A stretch of DNA of 50,892 bases. It comes from Phycisphaerales bacterium. GTDB lineage: Bacteria > Planctomycetota > Phycisphaerae > UBA1845. The notes under the pieces were generated by a model. It did not search any database. It worked only from the letters and a program-made list of their open reading frames with translations, and had not been told where the DNA came from. Each line of letters starts with the position of its first letter. Position 1 is the first letter of the stretch. Location: contig JADZBE010000037.1 of NCBI GenBank assembly GCA_020852275.1, forward strand, positions 1 to 50,892, read 5' to 3'. Made by a program: the position numbers and the translations under genes. Shown one piece after another: positions 34,828 through 43,881 of the stretch.

Positions 34828-35028
34828 ATGATCAAGATCAAGCCGAGAGGGAACGAGACGATTCAACAGGTGCTCAAGCGCTTCAAGCGGTTGTGTCAGC
34901 GCGAAGGGCTGATCCGCGAGATCAAGCGCAACAGCTACTACGAGAAACCCTCCGAACGCCGCCGTCGCAAGACGCGCAAGTCCGCACGACGCGCGCAGCT
35001 CGAAACGATGGCCGCCATGGCGACGTAG
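34828..35028 (+). CDS. rpsU: 30S ribosomal protein bS21
   Basis: A 66-residue basic ribosomal protein that binds the 30S platform near the anti-Shine-Dalgarno region. The sequence IKIKPRGNETIQQVLKRFKR, then LCQREGLIREIKRNSYYEKPSERRRRKTRKSA matches the bS21 family across its whole length; the ETIQQVLKRFKR and SYYEKPSERRRRK blocks are diagnostic. GGGAG lies seven bases before the ATG. It stands alone between divergent recQ and the downstream reductase, with a TATAAT about 90 bases upstream. In many bacteria rpsU precedes dnaG/rpoD; it does not here. Confidence 0.96.
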   Translation: MIKIKPRGNETIQQVLKRFKRLCQREGLIREIKRNSYYEKPSERRRRKTRKSARRAQLETMAAMAT

Positions 35029-35145
35029 GCAGCGCAGACCCGACGTCCTGCGATGCGCTTTCCGACGGGTCTTGGCCGCGGACAGGCAGCGCCCCGGCGG
35101 CGCCTCAGGGCTTGATATCGCCGATCCTGGGCAGGGAGGCTCGAC

Positions 35146-35931
35146 GTGGAAGGATCGAAAGTCGCGCTGGTCACCGGCGGCTCGCGGGGCATCGGGCGGG
35201 GCATCTGCCTTGAACTCGCCCGCCTCGGCTACGCCCTTGTCATTAACTTCCGCAAAAACCTCTCCGCCGCGGAAGAGACCCAGCAGCAGTGCGAGCGCGC
35301 CGGCGCGTCCGCCGTCGAACTGTGCCAGGGCGATGTCACCACGCGCAGCCACCGCGACCTGGTCATCGAGTTCGTCATGGAGCGCTTCGGGCGGATCGAC
35401 CTGCTCGTCAACAACGCCGGCATCGCCCCGGACAACCGCTACGACATCCTCGCCACGCCCGAGGCGAGCTTCGACCGCGTGCTCAAGGCCAACCTCAAGG
35501 CGCCCTACTTCCTGACGCAGCGCGTCGCCAACGAGATGGTCCAGCTCCGCGAGCAGGGGCTGCTGGACTGGGCGGCGATCGTCAACATCTCCTCCATCCG
35601 CTCCTACACCGCCGCCGCGGACTACGGGGAGTATTGCCTCAGCAAGGCCGGCGTGAGCATGATGACGAAGCTGTTCGCCGTGCGCCTTGCGCCGCTGGGG
35701 ATCTACGTGTACGAGGTCTGCCCCGGCCTGATCGAAACGGACATGACCTCCGCCCCGAAAGTTCACGACTTCTACAACCGCAAGCTCGCCGCCGGCCTGA
35801 CGCCGATCAACCGCTGGGGCACGCCGCAGGAAGTGGGCAAAGCGGTCGCCGCCATCGCCCGCCAGGACTTCCCCTTCAGCACAGGCCAAGTCTTCAACGT
35901 GGACGGCGGCTGGCACGTGCGCGAGCTGTAG
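35146..35931 (+). CDS. Short-chain dehydrogenase/reductase, 3-oxoacyl-ACP reductase-like
   Basis: A 261-residue classical SDR. It has the NAD(P) motif VTGGSRGIGRGICLELARLG, NNAGIAPDN, the catalytic serine in VNISSIRSY, the YxxxK pair in YGEYCLSKAGVSMM, the PG motif VCPGLIETDM, and the C-terminal GQVFNVDGGWHVREL. The arginine-rich VINFRKN after strand 2 favours NADP(H). FabG-like fatty-acid or polyketide reduction is possible, but SDR substrates cannot be read from sequence, and no fab genes are adjacent. The start is GTG at 35146 preceded by GGGAGG at about 10 bases; no ATG lies at the proper place. Same strand as rpsU, 117 bases downstream. Confidence 0.85.
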   Translation: MEGSKVALVTGGSRGIGRGICLELARLGYALVINFRKNLSAAEETQQQCERAGASAVELCQGDVTTRSHRDLVIEFVMERFGRIDLLVNNAGIAPDNRYDILATPEASFDRVLKANLKAPYFLTQRVANEMVQLREQGLLDWAAIVNISSIRSYTAAADYGEYCLSKAGVSMMTKLFAVRLAPLGIYVYEVCPGLIETDMTSAPKVHDFYNRKLAAGLTPINRWGTPQEVGKAVAAIARQDFPFSTGQVFNVDGGWHVREL

Positions 35932-35977
35932 CGGCGGCGGCGGCACACACCGCATGCTGGGAAACACCCGAGCTGGA

Positions 35978-36985
35978 TCAGTACTCCCTGGTTTTAATCG
36001 CCTCCGCCGCGTCCTTCTGCTCGAAGAGCCGATCCTGGTTGATGATCTTTCTGGGAATGGGCTCGCCCTTGAAGTGCTTCTCCATCGTGTCGAAGAGCAG
36101 CGGGCCCATCAGCGGGTTGCACTCGACGGTTGCGTTGAGCCTGCCGGCGATCATCGCTTCGAACGCCGCCCTTACGGCGTCGATCGAGATGACCAGCACT
36201 TTCTTGCCCGGCTCCATGCCCGCGGCCTGGAGCGCCTGAATCGCGCCCAGCGCCATGTCGTCGTTGTGCGCGTACACCGCGTTGATGTTCGCCCCCTCCG
36301 CGTGGATGAACGCCTCCATGACCTGCTTGCCGTCGGCGCGGCGGAAGTCGGCCGTCTGCGACTTGATGATCTTCAGGCCGGGCTGCTCTTTGATCGCCTC
36401 CTCGAAGCCCTTCTTGCGGTCGTTGGCGGGCGCGGAGCCGACCGTGCCCTGAAGCTCGACGATGTTCGCCTTGCCGCCGGTCTTCTCGATGAGCCAGCGG
36501 CCGGCCATGCGCCCTTCCTCGACGAAGTCGCTGGCGATCAGCGTGACGAAAAGGCTCTCGTCGGGCACGCGGATGCCGCGATCGACCAGAAAGACGGGGA
36601 TCCCCGCGGCCTTGGCTTCCTTGAGCACCGGCTCCCAGCCGTCCTCCTTGATGGGGGCCAGCACGATGGCGTCGAGCTTCTGGGCGATGAACGCGCGCAG
36701 CGCCTTGATCTGATTCTCCTGCTTGCCCTGCCCGTCGGAGAACTTCAGCGTGTGCCCGCGCTTCTCGGCCTCGGTCTTGATCGACTTCGTCTCGGCCGCG
36801 CGCCAGTCGGACTCCGCGCCGACCTGGGAGAAGCCGATCGTTCTGGCGGACTGGGCGAGGACAACCGGCGTGATCGTGCCCACAAAGGAGAGGAGGCCCG
36901 CCGACACCACGAGAATCCTGCCGGCACGCCAACGGGCCGGAAGCCCGAACGAAAGTCCCGTAGAGCCGCATTCACCGTGCCGCAT
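35978..36985 (-). CDS. Sugar ABC transporter periplasmic-binding protein (RbsB/YtfQ type), orphan
   Basis: A 335-residue periplasmic binding protein of the peripla_BP_4 family. The N-terminus has a long basic leader and hydrophobic stretch (ILVVSAGLLSFVGTITPVVL) ending near LAQ-SAR, a Sec signal. The mature part begins TIGFSQVGAESDWRAAETKS and shows LDAIVLAPIKEDGWEPVLKE, FLVDRGIRVPDESLFVTLIA, SDFVEEGRMAG, the hinge-type VELQGTVGSAPANDRKKGFE and YAHNDDMALGAIQAL, closest in style to the galactofuranose-binding YtfQ. No permease or ATPase gene lies nearby, so partners must be elsewhere. The ATG at 36985 has AGGAGG eight bases upstream. Confidence 0.9.
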   Translation of the reverse strand: MRHGECGSTGLSFGLPARWRAGRILVVSAGLLSFVGTITPVVLAQSARTIGFSQVGAESDWRAAETKSIKTEAEKRGHTLKFSDGQGKQENQIKALRAFIAQKLDAIVLAPIKEDGWEPVLKEAKAAGIPVFLVDRGIRVPDESLFVTLIASDFVEEGRMAGRWLIEKTGGKANIVELQGTVGSAPANDRKKGFEEAIKEQPGLKIIKSQTADFRRADGKQVMEAFIHAEGANINAVYAHNDDMALGAIQALQAAGMEPGKKVLVISIDAVRAAFEAMIAGRLNATVECNPLMGPLLFDTMEKHFKGEPIPRKIINQDRLFEQKDAAEAIKTREY

Positions 36986-37097
36986 GTTTCTGACCTCCTG
37001 TGTAATCGACGCTGAGGCGTCCCCGGAGCACGTCCGTCCTCTCGAAACAGGTTATTCGCCGCCCGCGAAGGTGCAAAGGTCGTTGCCACCGGAGGAG

Positions 37098-37127
37098 ACC
37101 CTCGCTTGCGCTTCGGGTTCTGAAAAG
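37098..37127 (-). repeat. AACCCGAAGCGC repeat, inverted copy
   Basis: accctcgcttgcgcttcggg then ttctgaaaag in the gap between the sugar-binding protein and the TIGR03790 gene; on the minus strand it reads cttttcagaacccgaagcgc, aagcgaggg. Confidence 0.75.
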
Positions 37128-37247
37128 GCCCGTCGCACTGACAATGGGACGTTGGTTGGCATTGCGCTTCGATGGACCTGGTCAAGCTGCTATGATGGGG
37201 TCGATTCGATTGGGATTCGACGGCGTTCGAGGGGGGAGGGGAATCGC

Positions 37248-39581
37248 GTGTTTGGACGACAGGTTCATGCGGCAACGGCGCGGGCGCAACGTTCGTTAAG
37301 CGGGCTGGTTCGCAGGGCGTGGACCGCGCTGGTCTTTGAGTGCGGAACGCCGCGGGCGGCGGCGGCGCGCAGAGTATGGGCGGCGGTGCTTTCGGTGATC
37401 GGGTCCGGGCTTTCGGCGCCGCAGGCGCGGGCCGGCGGTGGCGCGGAGAATGCCGTGGTCATCATCGACCCGGGCAGCGCCGCGTCGCTGTACGTCGGGA
37501 ACCACTACATCCGCGCGCGCGGCGTGCCGCCGCAGAACGTCCTGTACCTCTCGCCCGGCGCGTCGGATTTCGCCGCGTTCGCCGACTATCAACACGCCGC
37601 GCTGCTCGGCGTGACGGCGAACCGACGCACACTGCAGCACATCGACTACATCGTGGCCACGCCGGGCGGCAGCTATTTTGTCAACGCGCCCGGCCTCGTC
37701 AGCGACGGCTGCTACCCGGTGACGCGGTTCTCGTCCTCGTCCGTGTTCACGTTTGCGTTCCTGGCCGACGACATCCTGCAAGGGTCGTCCTTCTCCTCGC
37801 GGCGCAATCAGTTCTACTCGAGCACCAACGCGCTGCACTTCAGCAGCGGCACGCGGTATCTGTCCGGTCTGGGCGGAAACAATCCGGACGGGGAGCGGTA
37901 CTTCATCGGCGCATTGCTGGGCTACGACGGGCCGCGCGGCAACACGCTCGAGGAGACGATCGCCATGATCGACCGCGGCGTGGCGGTTGACGGCACGCGC
38001 CCCGACGGCACGTTCTACTTCATGCGGACCACCGACGAGCTGCGCAGCGGACCGCGGCACAACCACTTTCCTCGGGCGATTCAGGCGATTCTCGATCTCG
38101 GCGGGCAGGCGGAGCAGATCGACGACGTGCTGCCGCTGGGGCGCCACGACGCGCTGGGCATCATGACCGGCTGGGCCACGCCCGACATCGACGGCGGCGA
38201 CTTCTCCATCCTGCCCGGCGCGATGTGCGACCACCTCACCAGCTACGCCGGGACCTTCGAAGACGGCGGCCAGACGAAGCTCTCGCGCTGGATCCCCAAG
38301 GGCGCCGCCGGCTCGTATGGAACCGTTGAGGAACCGTGCAACTACCCGGGCAAGTTCCCGCATCCGTACTTCCACGTGTGGTATTACTCTGGCCTGTCGC
38401 TCGGCGAGGCCGGACTGCGGAGCCTCAGCTACCTGCCGTTTCAGGTCCTGGCGTACGGCGATCCGCTGACGCAGCCGTTTGCGTACATTCCGACGGTGGA
38501 TGTGCCGGACGCGCCAACGGAGGAGGTCAGCGGAATCATCACGCTCACGCCGCAGGCGCTGACCGATCGACCGGGCGGCGCGATCGACTCGTATGATCTT
38601 GTGGTGGGTGGCGTGACGCGCGACACCGTGATCCGTCGCGGCGAGTTCACGCTGGACACGACCACGCTGCCGGATGGACCGAATGACGCGCGGGTCATCG
38701 CGTACGACAACAGCCCAATGCGCAATCAGGGTCGGTGGAGGGGAACCGTGAACGTGAACAATCGCGGTCAGGCGGTTTCACTTTCCGTCTCGCCGAACTC
38801 GGGCGACCGATCGACGCTCATGGATGTCACGGTCGAAGCCGCGGGCGGCGTGGTGCGCGAGACGCGCGTCATGCAGAACGGCCGGGTGCTGGCCTCGACG
38901 GGACTGGGCCTCGACACCGTGACGGTCCGCGCGGAGGCGATCGGCGCGGGCGTGTCGCAGCTCTACGCCGAGGCCGATTTTGAGGCAGGCGGGTCGGCCG
39001 TCAGTGAGCCGGTCGAAGTGAGCATTGCCTACGCGAACCCCCCTTCAACGGGCGGGGACACGGTCGCGCCGACGGCGTTCGGATACATGCGCGCCGTCAG
39101 CGCCAACCGCGCGATGCTGGTCGAGCTGCCGGCGTTCGATCCGGATGATCCCGCGCCCACGATTCAGATCACCGGCAACCCGTCGCAGGCCACGGTACAC
39201 GGCAGCGGCGCCGCGCGGCTCATCAAGCCCGACCCGCGCGCCTCGGGCACGGACACGCTGACGTTCCAGGCCATCAGCAACGGGCAGCCGTCCAACACGG
39301 CGACGATCACGCTGGTGTACGGCTCGTATGTTCCATGCGATGAGATCGTCAAGTGGAAGGCGAACTGCAAGCGCGGCAAGATCAAGCTGATCGCGTCGGT
39401 GGCCACCTGGGACGACGAAGGCGGAGTCCTGACGGCGGCGGTGGACGGGACGCCGCACGAGATGACCATCCAGAATCGCAAGGCGAAGCGGGTTCTCAGC
39501 GGACAGTCGCCTGGCGCACATACCGTGACCCTGACGGACCCGCCGGGCTGCCGCGCGCCGATCGTGGTGAACTGCGAGTAA
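37248..39581 (+). CDS. TIGR03790-family exported protein with Cys-bounded C-terminal module
   Basis: A 777-residue protein. The start is GTG at 37248 with GGGGAGGG about nine bases upstream; the long open frame before it (back to 36723) has no signal-like sequence. An N-terminal basic and hydrophobic segment (about 15-60, ending APQARAGGG) probably serves export. The TIGR03790 domain (about 65-430) opens NAVVIIDPGSAASLYVGNHY, IRARGVPPQNVLYL and continues with IDYIVATPGGSYFVNAPG and RSLSYLPFQVLAYGDPLTQP. Two or three beta-sandwich/Ig-like units follow (about 440-690). The last 85 residues form a module: PCDEIVKWKANCKRGKIKLI, a DDEGG turn, QNRKAKR, HTVTLTD, PGC, final NCE, like the ends of the proteins at 5928 and 15247. 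Enzyme activity is unknown. Confidence 0.83.
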   Translation: MFGRQVHAATARAQRSLSGLVRRAWTALVFECGTPRAAAARRVWAAVLSVIGSGLSAPQARAGGGAENAVVIIDPGSAASLYVGNHYIRARGVPPQNVLYLSPGASDFAAFADYQHAALLGVTANRRTLQHIDYIVATPGGSYFVNAPGLVSDGCYPVTRFSSSSVFTFAFLADDILQGSSFSSRRNQFYSSTNALHFSSGTRYLSGLGGNNPDGERYFIGALLGYDGPRGNTLEETIAMIDRGVAVDGTRPDGTFYFMRTTDELRSGPRHNHFPRAIQAILDLGGQAEQIDDVLPLGRHDALGIMTGWATPDIDGGDFSILPGAMCDHLTSYAGTFEDGGQTKLSRWIPKGAAGSYGTVEEPCNYPGKFPHPYFHVWYYSGLSLGEAGLRSLSYLPFQVLAYGDPLTQPFAYIPTVDVPDAPTEEVSGIITLTPQALTDRPGGAIDSYDLVVGGVTRDTVIRRGEFTLDTTTLPDGPNDARVIAYDNSPMRNQGRWRGTVNVNNRGQAVSLSVSPNSGDRSTLMDVTVEAAGGVVRETRVMQNGRVLASTGLGLDTVTVRAEAIGAGVSQLYAEADFEAGGSAVSEPVEVSIAYANPPSTGGDTVAPTAFGYMRAVSANRAMLVELPAFDPDDPAPTIQITGNPSQATVHGSGAARLIKPDPRASGTDTLTFQAISNGQPSNTATITLVYGSYVPCDEIVKWKANCKRGKIKLIASVATWDDEGGVLTAAVDGTPHEMTIQNRKAKRVLSGQSPGAHTVTLTDPPGCRAPIVVNCE

Positions 39582-39603
39582 CGCCCATCGCCACAGGCGC
39601 GCC

Positions 39604-39632
39604 AAGCCGCGCGCGGACCTGACGCGCGGCTT
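39604..39632. terminator. Hairpin between convergent genes
   Basis: Arms 39604-39613 (aagccgcgcg) and 39623-39632 (cgcgcggctt) pair perfectly around a 9-base loop, 22 bases after the stop of the TIGR03790-family gene. Followed by cggttc rather than a T run. Confidence 0.7.
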
Positions 39633-39687
39633 CGGTTCTCCGGGGCCAGATACATGCGGCACCTTCCCCGCGCAGCGCGGGCGCGAT

Positions 39688-41148
39688 CTACTTGCGCTTG
39701 AACTCATACGCGCCCATGTCCGGAAGAGGCGGTCTGCCTTTTCCCGTATCCTCGACGTACGGGTCGTCGATGCAGCGAATCGCGTCGTCCAGGTCCGTCT
39801 CATCCGTCGGCACGGGGCGGTCCTTCCAGCCGGCGTCTATGCAGGGCGAATCGCCGGTGAGCCGCAGGTTCTCGTCGCCGGTGCCTCCTTCGCCGTCCGG
39901 TCCGAACAGGTCCGCCACGCGCGGGTCGTCGGCGATGTTGCCATGCTCGCCGCCCACGTCGCGGATGCCCTCGACGCAACTGTACCGGATCACCTCGTCG
40001 TGGTTGCCGAAAACCCAAAACTGCGGACCATACGGGTCCTCGACCTCGCCCAGGTAGTTGCGCCAGAGGATGGAGTTGAAGAAGCGCGGCGCGCTCTGGT
40101 CGCGCGTGAAGCAGATCGTTGCATCGTTCTCTTCGGTCGCGTTGAACGCCAGCGTGCAATGGTTGAAGTATGGGTTCGCCCGCCCGTGGGCATAGACCAC
40201 TCCGCCGAATTCGCCCGCGTAATTACCGAGAAACAAAGTGTTGGTGGCGCTCAGGCTCGCTTGTCGCCCGAAGGCAGCCCCGCCCTTCCTGCCCGCGTGG
40301 TTTCGCACAAAGGCGGAGTGCGTGACGACCGCCGGGCCCATGATGGCCCCGCCCTTCTTCTCCGCGCGGTTGCCGGCGAAGAGCGCATGCTCCGCCGCGC
40401 AGCTTCCATAGATCGCGCCGCCGCGGGACTCCGCATGATTGTCCTCAAACGCCGTATGACTCAACTCAAACGGCCCGCACGCGCCGCCGCCGCTGTGGGC
40501 CCTGTTGCGCGCAACCGTGCAATTCGTGAGCGTAACGTATCCCGGTCCGGCATTGTAGAGACCGCCGCCCAGCGCGCCCTGGCAGTCGATGACCGTGCAG
40601 TTGACGAGGTTGAAGGAACCCCGCCGGATGACCACGCCGCCGCCGCTCGCAGCAGGCGTGTGGCGATTTCCGGAGGCGTTGCCTCCCGCGATCGTGAATC
40701 CGTCAAGCACCGGCGCCGCCCCGCCGACGTCCACTTTTACCACGTGCAGGCTGTTGTCGCCGGTGTGTGCGAAATCCGGTCCATCATCGCCCCGCAAATC
40801 GCCGCTGAGTGTAGTTGAATTCAACGCGGGGTCTCGCTGAGAGCGGTCTTTCTCGAATCCGGCAAACCCGCCGTACACGCCCACGCCGGAAATCAATAAG
40901 AAGCTCGCCGCACGGTTGTCCGGATGCCGCGAAGGCTTGTACACGCCGGCGGCCACCCATATTTCGTCGCCCGCCGCGGCGAAGTCCAGCGCGTCTTTCA
41001 GCGACGGCATCGCATTCTCCCAGCTGGTACCGTCGCCACTTCCAGTCGCATCGTCGTTCACATAGATGACCCTCGGCTCGTCAGCCGGCGCGTCTGGCGC
41101 CCCAACGAGCGCCCACGAGAGCACGATCAACGCCCAAGTACGTGTCAT
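39688..41148 (-). CDS. Secreted right-handed beta-helix protein (pectin-lyase-like fold)
   Basis: A 486-residue exported protein. The signal peptide MTRTWALIVLSWALVGAPDA is cut near ADE-PRV. The opening VIYVNDDATGSGDGTSWENAMPSLKDALDFA is the typical start of planctomycete choice-of-anchor-Q/DUF1565 beta-helix proteins. Rungs at about 110-380 repeat phrases such as GGGVVIRRGSFNLVNCTVID, YVTLTNCTVARNRAHSGGG and AVVTHSAFVRNHAGRKGGA. The end has DDAIRCIDDPYVEDTGKGRP and DMGAYEFKRK, a C-terminal edge strand common in this family; no Cys-bounded module follows. GGAGGATAATC precedes the ATG. Likely a surface or extracellular protein; no catalytic site is evident. It is 601 bases from the upstream PQQ/PPIase gene. 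Confidence 0.85.
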   Translation of the reverse strand: MTRTWALIVLSWALVGAPDAPADEPRVIYVNDDATGSGDGTSWENAMPSLKDALDFAAAGDEIWVAAGVYKPSRHPDNRAASFLLISGVGVYGGFAGFEKDRSQRDPALNSTTLSGDLRGDDGPDFAHTGDNSLHVVKVDVGGAAPVLDGFTIAGGNASGNRHTPAASGGGVVIRRGSFNLVNCTVIDCQGALGGGLYNAGPGYVTLTNCTVARNRAHSGGGACGPFELSHTAFEDNHAESRGGAIYGSCAAEHALFAGNRAEKKGGAIMGPAVVTHSAFVRNHAGRKGGAAFGRQASLSATNTLFLGNYAGEFGGVVYAHGRANPYFNHCTLAFNATEENDATICFTRDQSAPRFFNSILWRNYLGEVEDPYGPQFWVFGNHDEVIRYSCVEGIRDVGGEHGNIADDPRVADLFGPDGEGGTGDENLRLTGDSPCIDAGWKDRPVPTDETDLDDAIRCIDDPYVEDTGKGRPPLPDMGAYEFKRK

Positions 41149-41749
41149 GATTATCCTCCTGTGATCCTCCTGCTTGAGCCGCTGGCAAACGCGCGACGCC
41201 CGCTGCGCACGCGCGAGCCGGCTCGATTTGCCGCGGAAACCGTCCGGTCATCCGGCGGAACAGAAGCGAGTGTCCCCTCGGGGGCCTCTGGGTGCGCGAA
41301 ATCGCTTGGATCGAGTCGAAGGGCCGGACCACTCATCGCCGGGTTTCCCGGGCGATGCCGCGGGATTCCCAAACTCTTGGAGCAAGCCGTGTGCCACAAA
41401 TGCGTTGGTCGCCCGTCAAGATGGGTCGACGTCGATCTGCACGATCCCGTTAACCAGGGAACATACGGATGCGGGTTCTCGCCACAAGCAGGAATGCAAT
41501 CGCAAGATCAGCGAGATTTCGCGCGGAAGGCCGATGCGCCCGGGGCCAAGCAGGATGGCTTGCCAGCATCGGTGGTCGTGTGTGTTGCTTCGCCGCAAAC
41601 TGGGATAAATATTGAACGAGGTTCAGGGGGTATGCGCTGCAGCGTCACGGATGGGCAGTCGCTGCACAACAGACCTGAGCCCCGAATTCCAGACAACGTG
41701 TTGGTTTTGGGGGCTTCTACTCGTGCCGGTTTTCAAACAGCGTCACGAT
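41149..41749. other. Intergenic region upstream of the beta-helix gene
   Basis: No gene, RNA or clear repeat is recognised over 601 bases. ORFs in this stretch lack starts and protein-like composition. A minus-strand promoter for the beta-helix gene is expected. Confidence 0.5.
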
Positions 41750-43801
41750 CTATTTCCGCGGCGTGTTGCTCTGTCGGCGCACGCGCGTCACAACGGGCGG
41801 CTTGAGAGGCTGCGAGTTCTCGCCCTTGAGAACCGGGTCGGGGTTCGTTGCGGTCTCGACGGCTTGGATTTTCTCCACCACGTCCCAGCCTTCGACGAGG
41901 TGGCCGAACACGGCGTACCCCGGCTTCTCATCGCTGGTGTAATCCAACTTCGTGTTGTCGGCGAGGTTGACGAAGAACTCGCTGGTGGCTGTGTCGGGGT
42001 CTGAGTCGCGCGCCATGGCGATCGTGCCGCGCACGTTGCTCAGGCCGTTGCGCGTTTCGAGTTTGATGGGCGCCCGCTGCCCCGGCTTGGGCGCGGTCTG
42101 CCCCAATGCGGTGTAGCCGCCGCCCTGGAATATCTGAATGCGCGCCCCTTCTCCGACGAGCACGCGCTGGATAATCGTCCCATCGAAATAACCCTCGTCC
42201 ACATAGCGCAGGAAATTCGCCGTGGTGATGGGAGCTTTCTGGGGATCCAGCTCAAACACGATGGTCCCCCACGTCTCGCCGTCGCGCCCGATGTCAAATG
42301 CGATCCGCGGAGCCGCCTCGATGTGGGCCGATTTCTCTCCCGCCTGGCCCGGTTTCTCTCCCGCCGGCCCCGGCTTCACTCCCTCTGTTGCGGGCGGCGG
42401 CGCCCCTGCGGCCTCGCCCGCGCCGCCTGGTGATTTATCTCCCACGGCCACGATGTGACCCTGCGTGCGAAAAATAATAAGTCCCTCCGAAATGGCGGGC
42501 GTCGCCATGCAGACTTCGCCCATGGGGTTCTTCGAAAGCAACTCAAACGTCGCGCCGGTCTTGACGACGTGGATGTCCCCCGTTTCGCTGGTGAAATAGA
42601 CCTTCCCATCCCCGGCCACGGCGGACGCCGTAAACCCGGTCGAGCCGGTTCCCAGTCGCTTCTGATAGACCGATTCCCCCGACTTGGGGTTGTAACAATT
42701 GATGGATCCATTATCGCGGCAGCAATACAACTCATTTCCATACATCAACGGCGTCTGCATATAGACGCCGCAGCGGAAATCGCTCCACGCCACATGGTCG
42801 TTGCTCTTGACGTCCTTGGGCAGAGAGATGTCGCCCGTCGCCGTGGGCTTGATGGCGAAGATCGGCGCGGCCATGCCGTGCGCATGGGCGATATACACGT
42901 GATCCGGCGTGACCAGCGGCGTAGGCACGGGAATATCGCCCATGCCTTTCATGCGCCACAGCTCCGTGCCGGTCTTCGCGTCGTAACCGCCCATTCTTTT
43001 GAAACCATTGAGCACGATTTGCGTGCGGTCGGCGGTTTTCCACACGGCCGGCGTGCTCCACGTCGGCACGTCCTCGCGCGGCGTTCGCCAGACTTCCTCG
43101 CCGGTGGCAACGTCGAAGGCGGCCAGAAAGGAAAGCTTCTGCACGTCGCACTGCACAATGACGCGGCCCTCATGAATGATGGGCGAGCTGCCGAAGCCCC
43201 ACTGCGCCTGCGGCATCATGTAATAACCGGCGTCCAGATTGCCTATGACTTTCTTCCACAACAGCTTTCCGTCCACGTCATAGCAGCACAGGCCTTCGGA
43301 TCCATAAAACGCGACAATATGTTTTCCGTCGGTGGCGGGAGTGGAATTGGCCTGCGTGGCCTTGGTGTGCCGCTTGATGGAAGGCACGCCTTCATGCACC
43401 AGTTGCTCCCACACAATCTTGCCGGTCTTCTTGTCCAGCGCGTACAGGAACCACTTGTGAACGGAAACGTCCTCGACGGGCACAATGTCGCCGTAGAGTC
43501 CGACTTTCAGGGAATTGTCCCCCTTACTGCTGAGGGCGGTGACTACATACACGCGGTCGCCCCACACAATGGGAGACGCATGCGCCATTCCGGGGATCGG
43601 GGTCTTCCAATGAATGTTCTCGTTCGTCTCGACATTCCATGTGGTCGGCAGCGGGAACCCCTCCGCCAGGCCGGAGGCGTTGATCCCGCGGAATTGGGGC
43701 CAGTCCACACCCGGGCGCGGGGCGTCCGCCGCACTCGCGTGGACCGCAAGAATCAATGCAGTCGCTGTTCCCCATGCGATCCGATACTTGGAGTTTCCCA
43801 T
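41750..43801 (-). CDS. PQQ-like beta-propeller fused to a cyclophilin-type peptidyl-prolyl isomerase
   Basis: A 683-residue exported fusion protein. The signal peptide ends near HASA-ADA. Residues about 30-455 form a PQQ-dehydrogenase-like beta-propeller of the planctomycete kind (PRPGVDWPQFRGINASGLAE, NIHWKTPIPGMAHASPIVWG, DKKTGKIVWEQLVHEG, GFGSSPIIHEGRVIVQCD). A Gly/Pro/Glu-rich linker (about 458-497) leads to a cyclophilin domain (about 499-683) with TWGTIVFELDPQKAPITTAN, IIQRVLVGEG (catalytic-type Arg), FQGGGYT, RGTIAMARDSDPDTATSEFF and KPGYAVFGHLVEGWDVVEKI. A role in folding exported proteins is inferred. GGAGAG lies eight bases before the ATG. Composition is less GC-rich than neighbours. 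Confidence 0.9.
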   Translation of the reverse strand: MGNSKYRIAWGTATALILAVHASAADAPRPGVDWPQFRGINASGLAEGFPLPTTWNVETNENIHWKTPIPGMAHASPIVWGDRVYVVTALSSKGDNSLKVGLYGDIVPVEDVSVHKWFLYALDKKTGKIVWEQLVHEGVPSIKRHTKATQANSTPATDGKHIVAFYGSEGLCCYDVDGKLLWKKVIGNLDAGYYMMPQAQWGFGSSPIIHEGRVIVQCDVQKLSFLAAFDVATGEEVWRTPREDVPTWSTPAVWKTADRTQIVLNGFKRMGGYDAKTGTELWRMKGMGDIPVPTPLVTPDHVYIAHAHGMAAPIFAIKPTATGDISLPKDVKSNDHVAWSDFRCGVYMQTPLMYGNELYCCRDNGSINCYNPKSGESVYQKRLGTGSTGFTASAVAGDGKVYFTSETGDIHVVKTGATFELLSKNPMGEVCMATPAISEGLIIFRTQGHIVAVGDKSPGGAGEAAGAPPPATEGVKPGPAGEKPGQAGEKSAHIEAAPRIAFDIGRDGETWGTIVFELDPQKAPITTANFLRYVDEGYFDGTIIQRVLVGEGARIQIFQGGGYTALGQTAPKPGQRAPIKLETRNGLSNVRGTIAMARDSDPDTATSEFFVNLADNTKLDYTSDEKPGYAVFGHLVEGWDVVEKIQAVETATNPDPVLKGENSQPLKPPVVTRVRRQSNTPRK

Positions 43802-43881
43802 CCTCGAACTCTCCGTATTGCGGGGCGCCAGTTGTTCAAACTACTTTAATGCAGGCACAGGTTGAAAACCCGTGCACCACA

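Noticed and set aside
36723..37247. Upstream extension of the TIGR03790 reading frame
   Set aside because: It overlaps the oppositely oriented binding-protein gene and a dispersed repeat; the GTG at 37248 has a strong ribosome site.
42455..43849. Plus-strand ORF of 464 codons
   Set aside because: Antisense to the PQQ/PPIase fusion gene.
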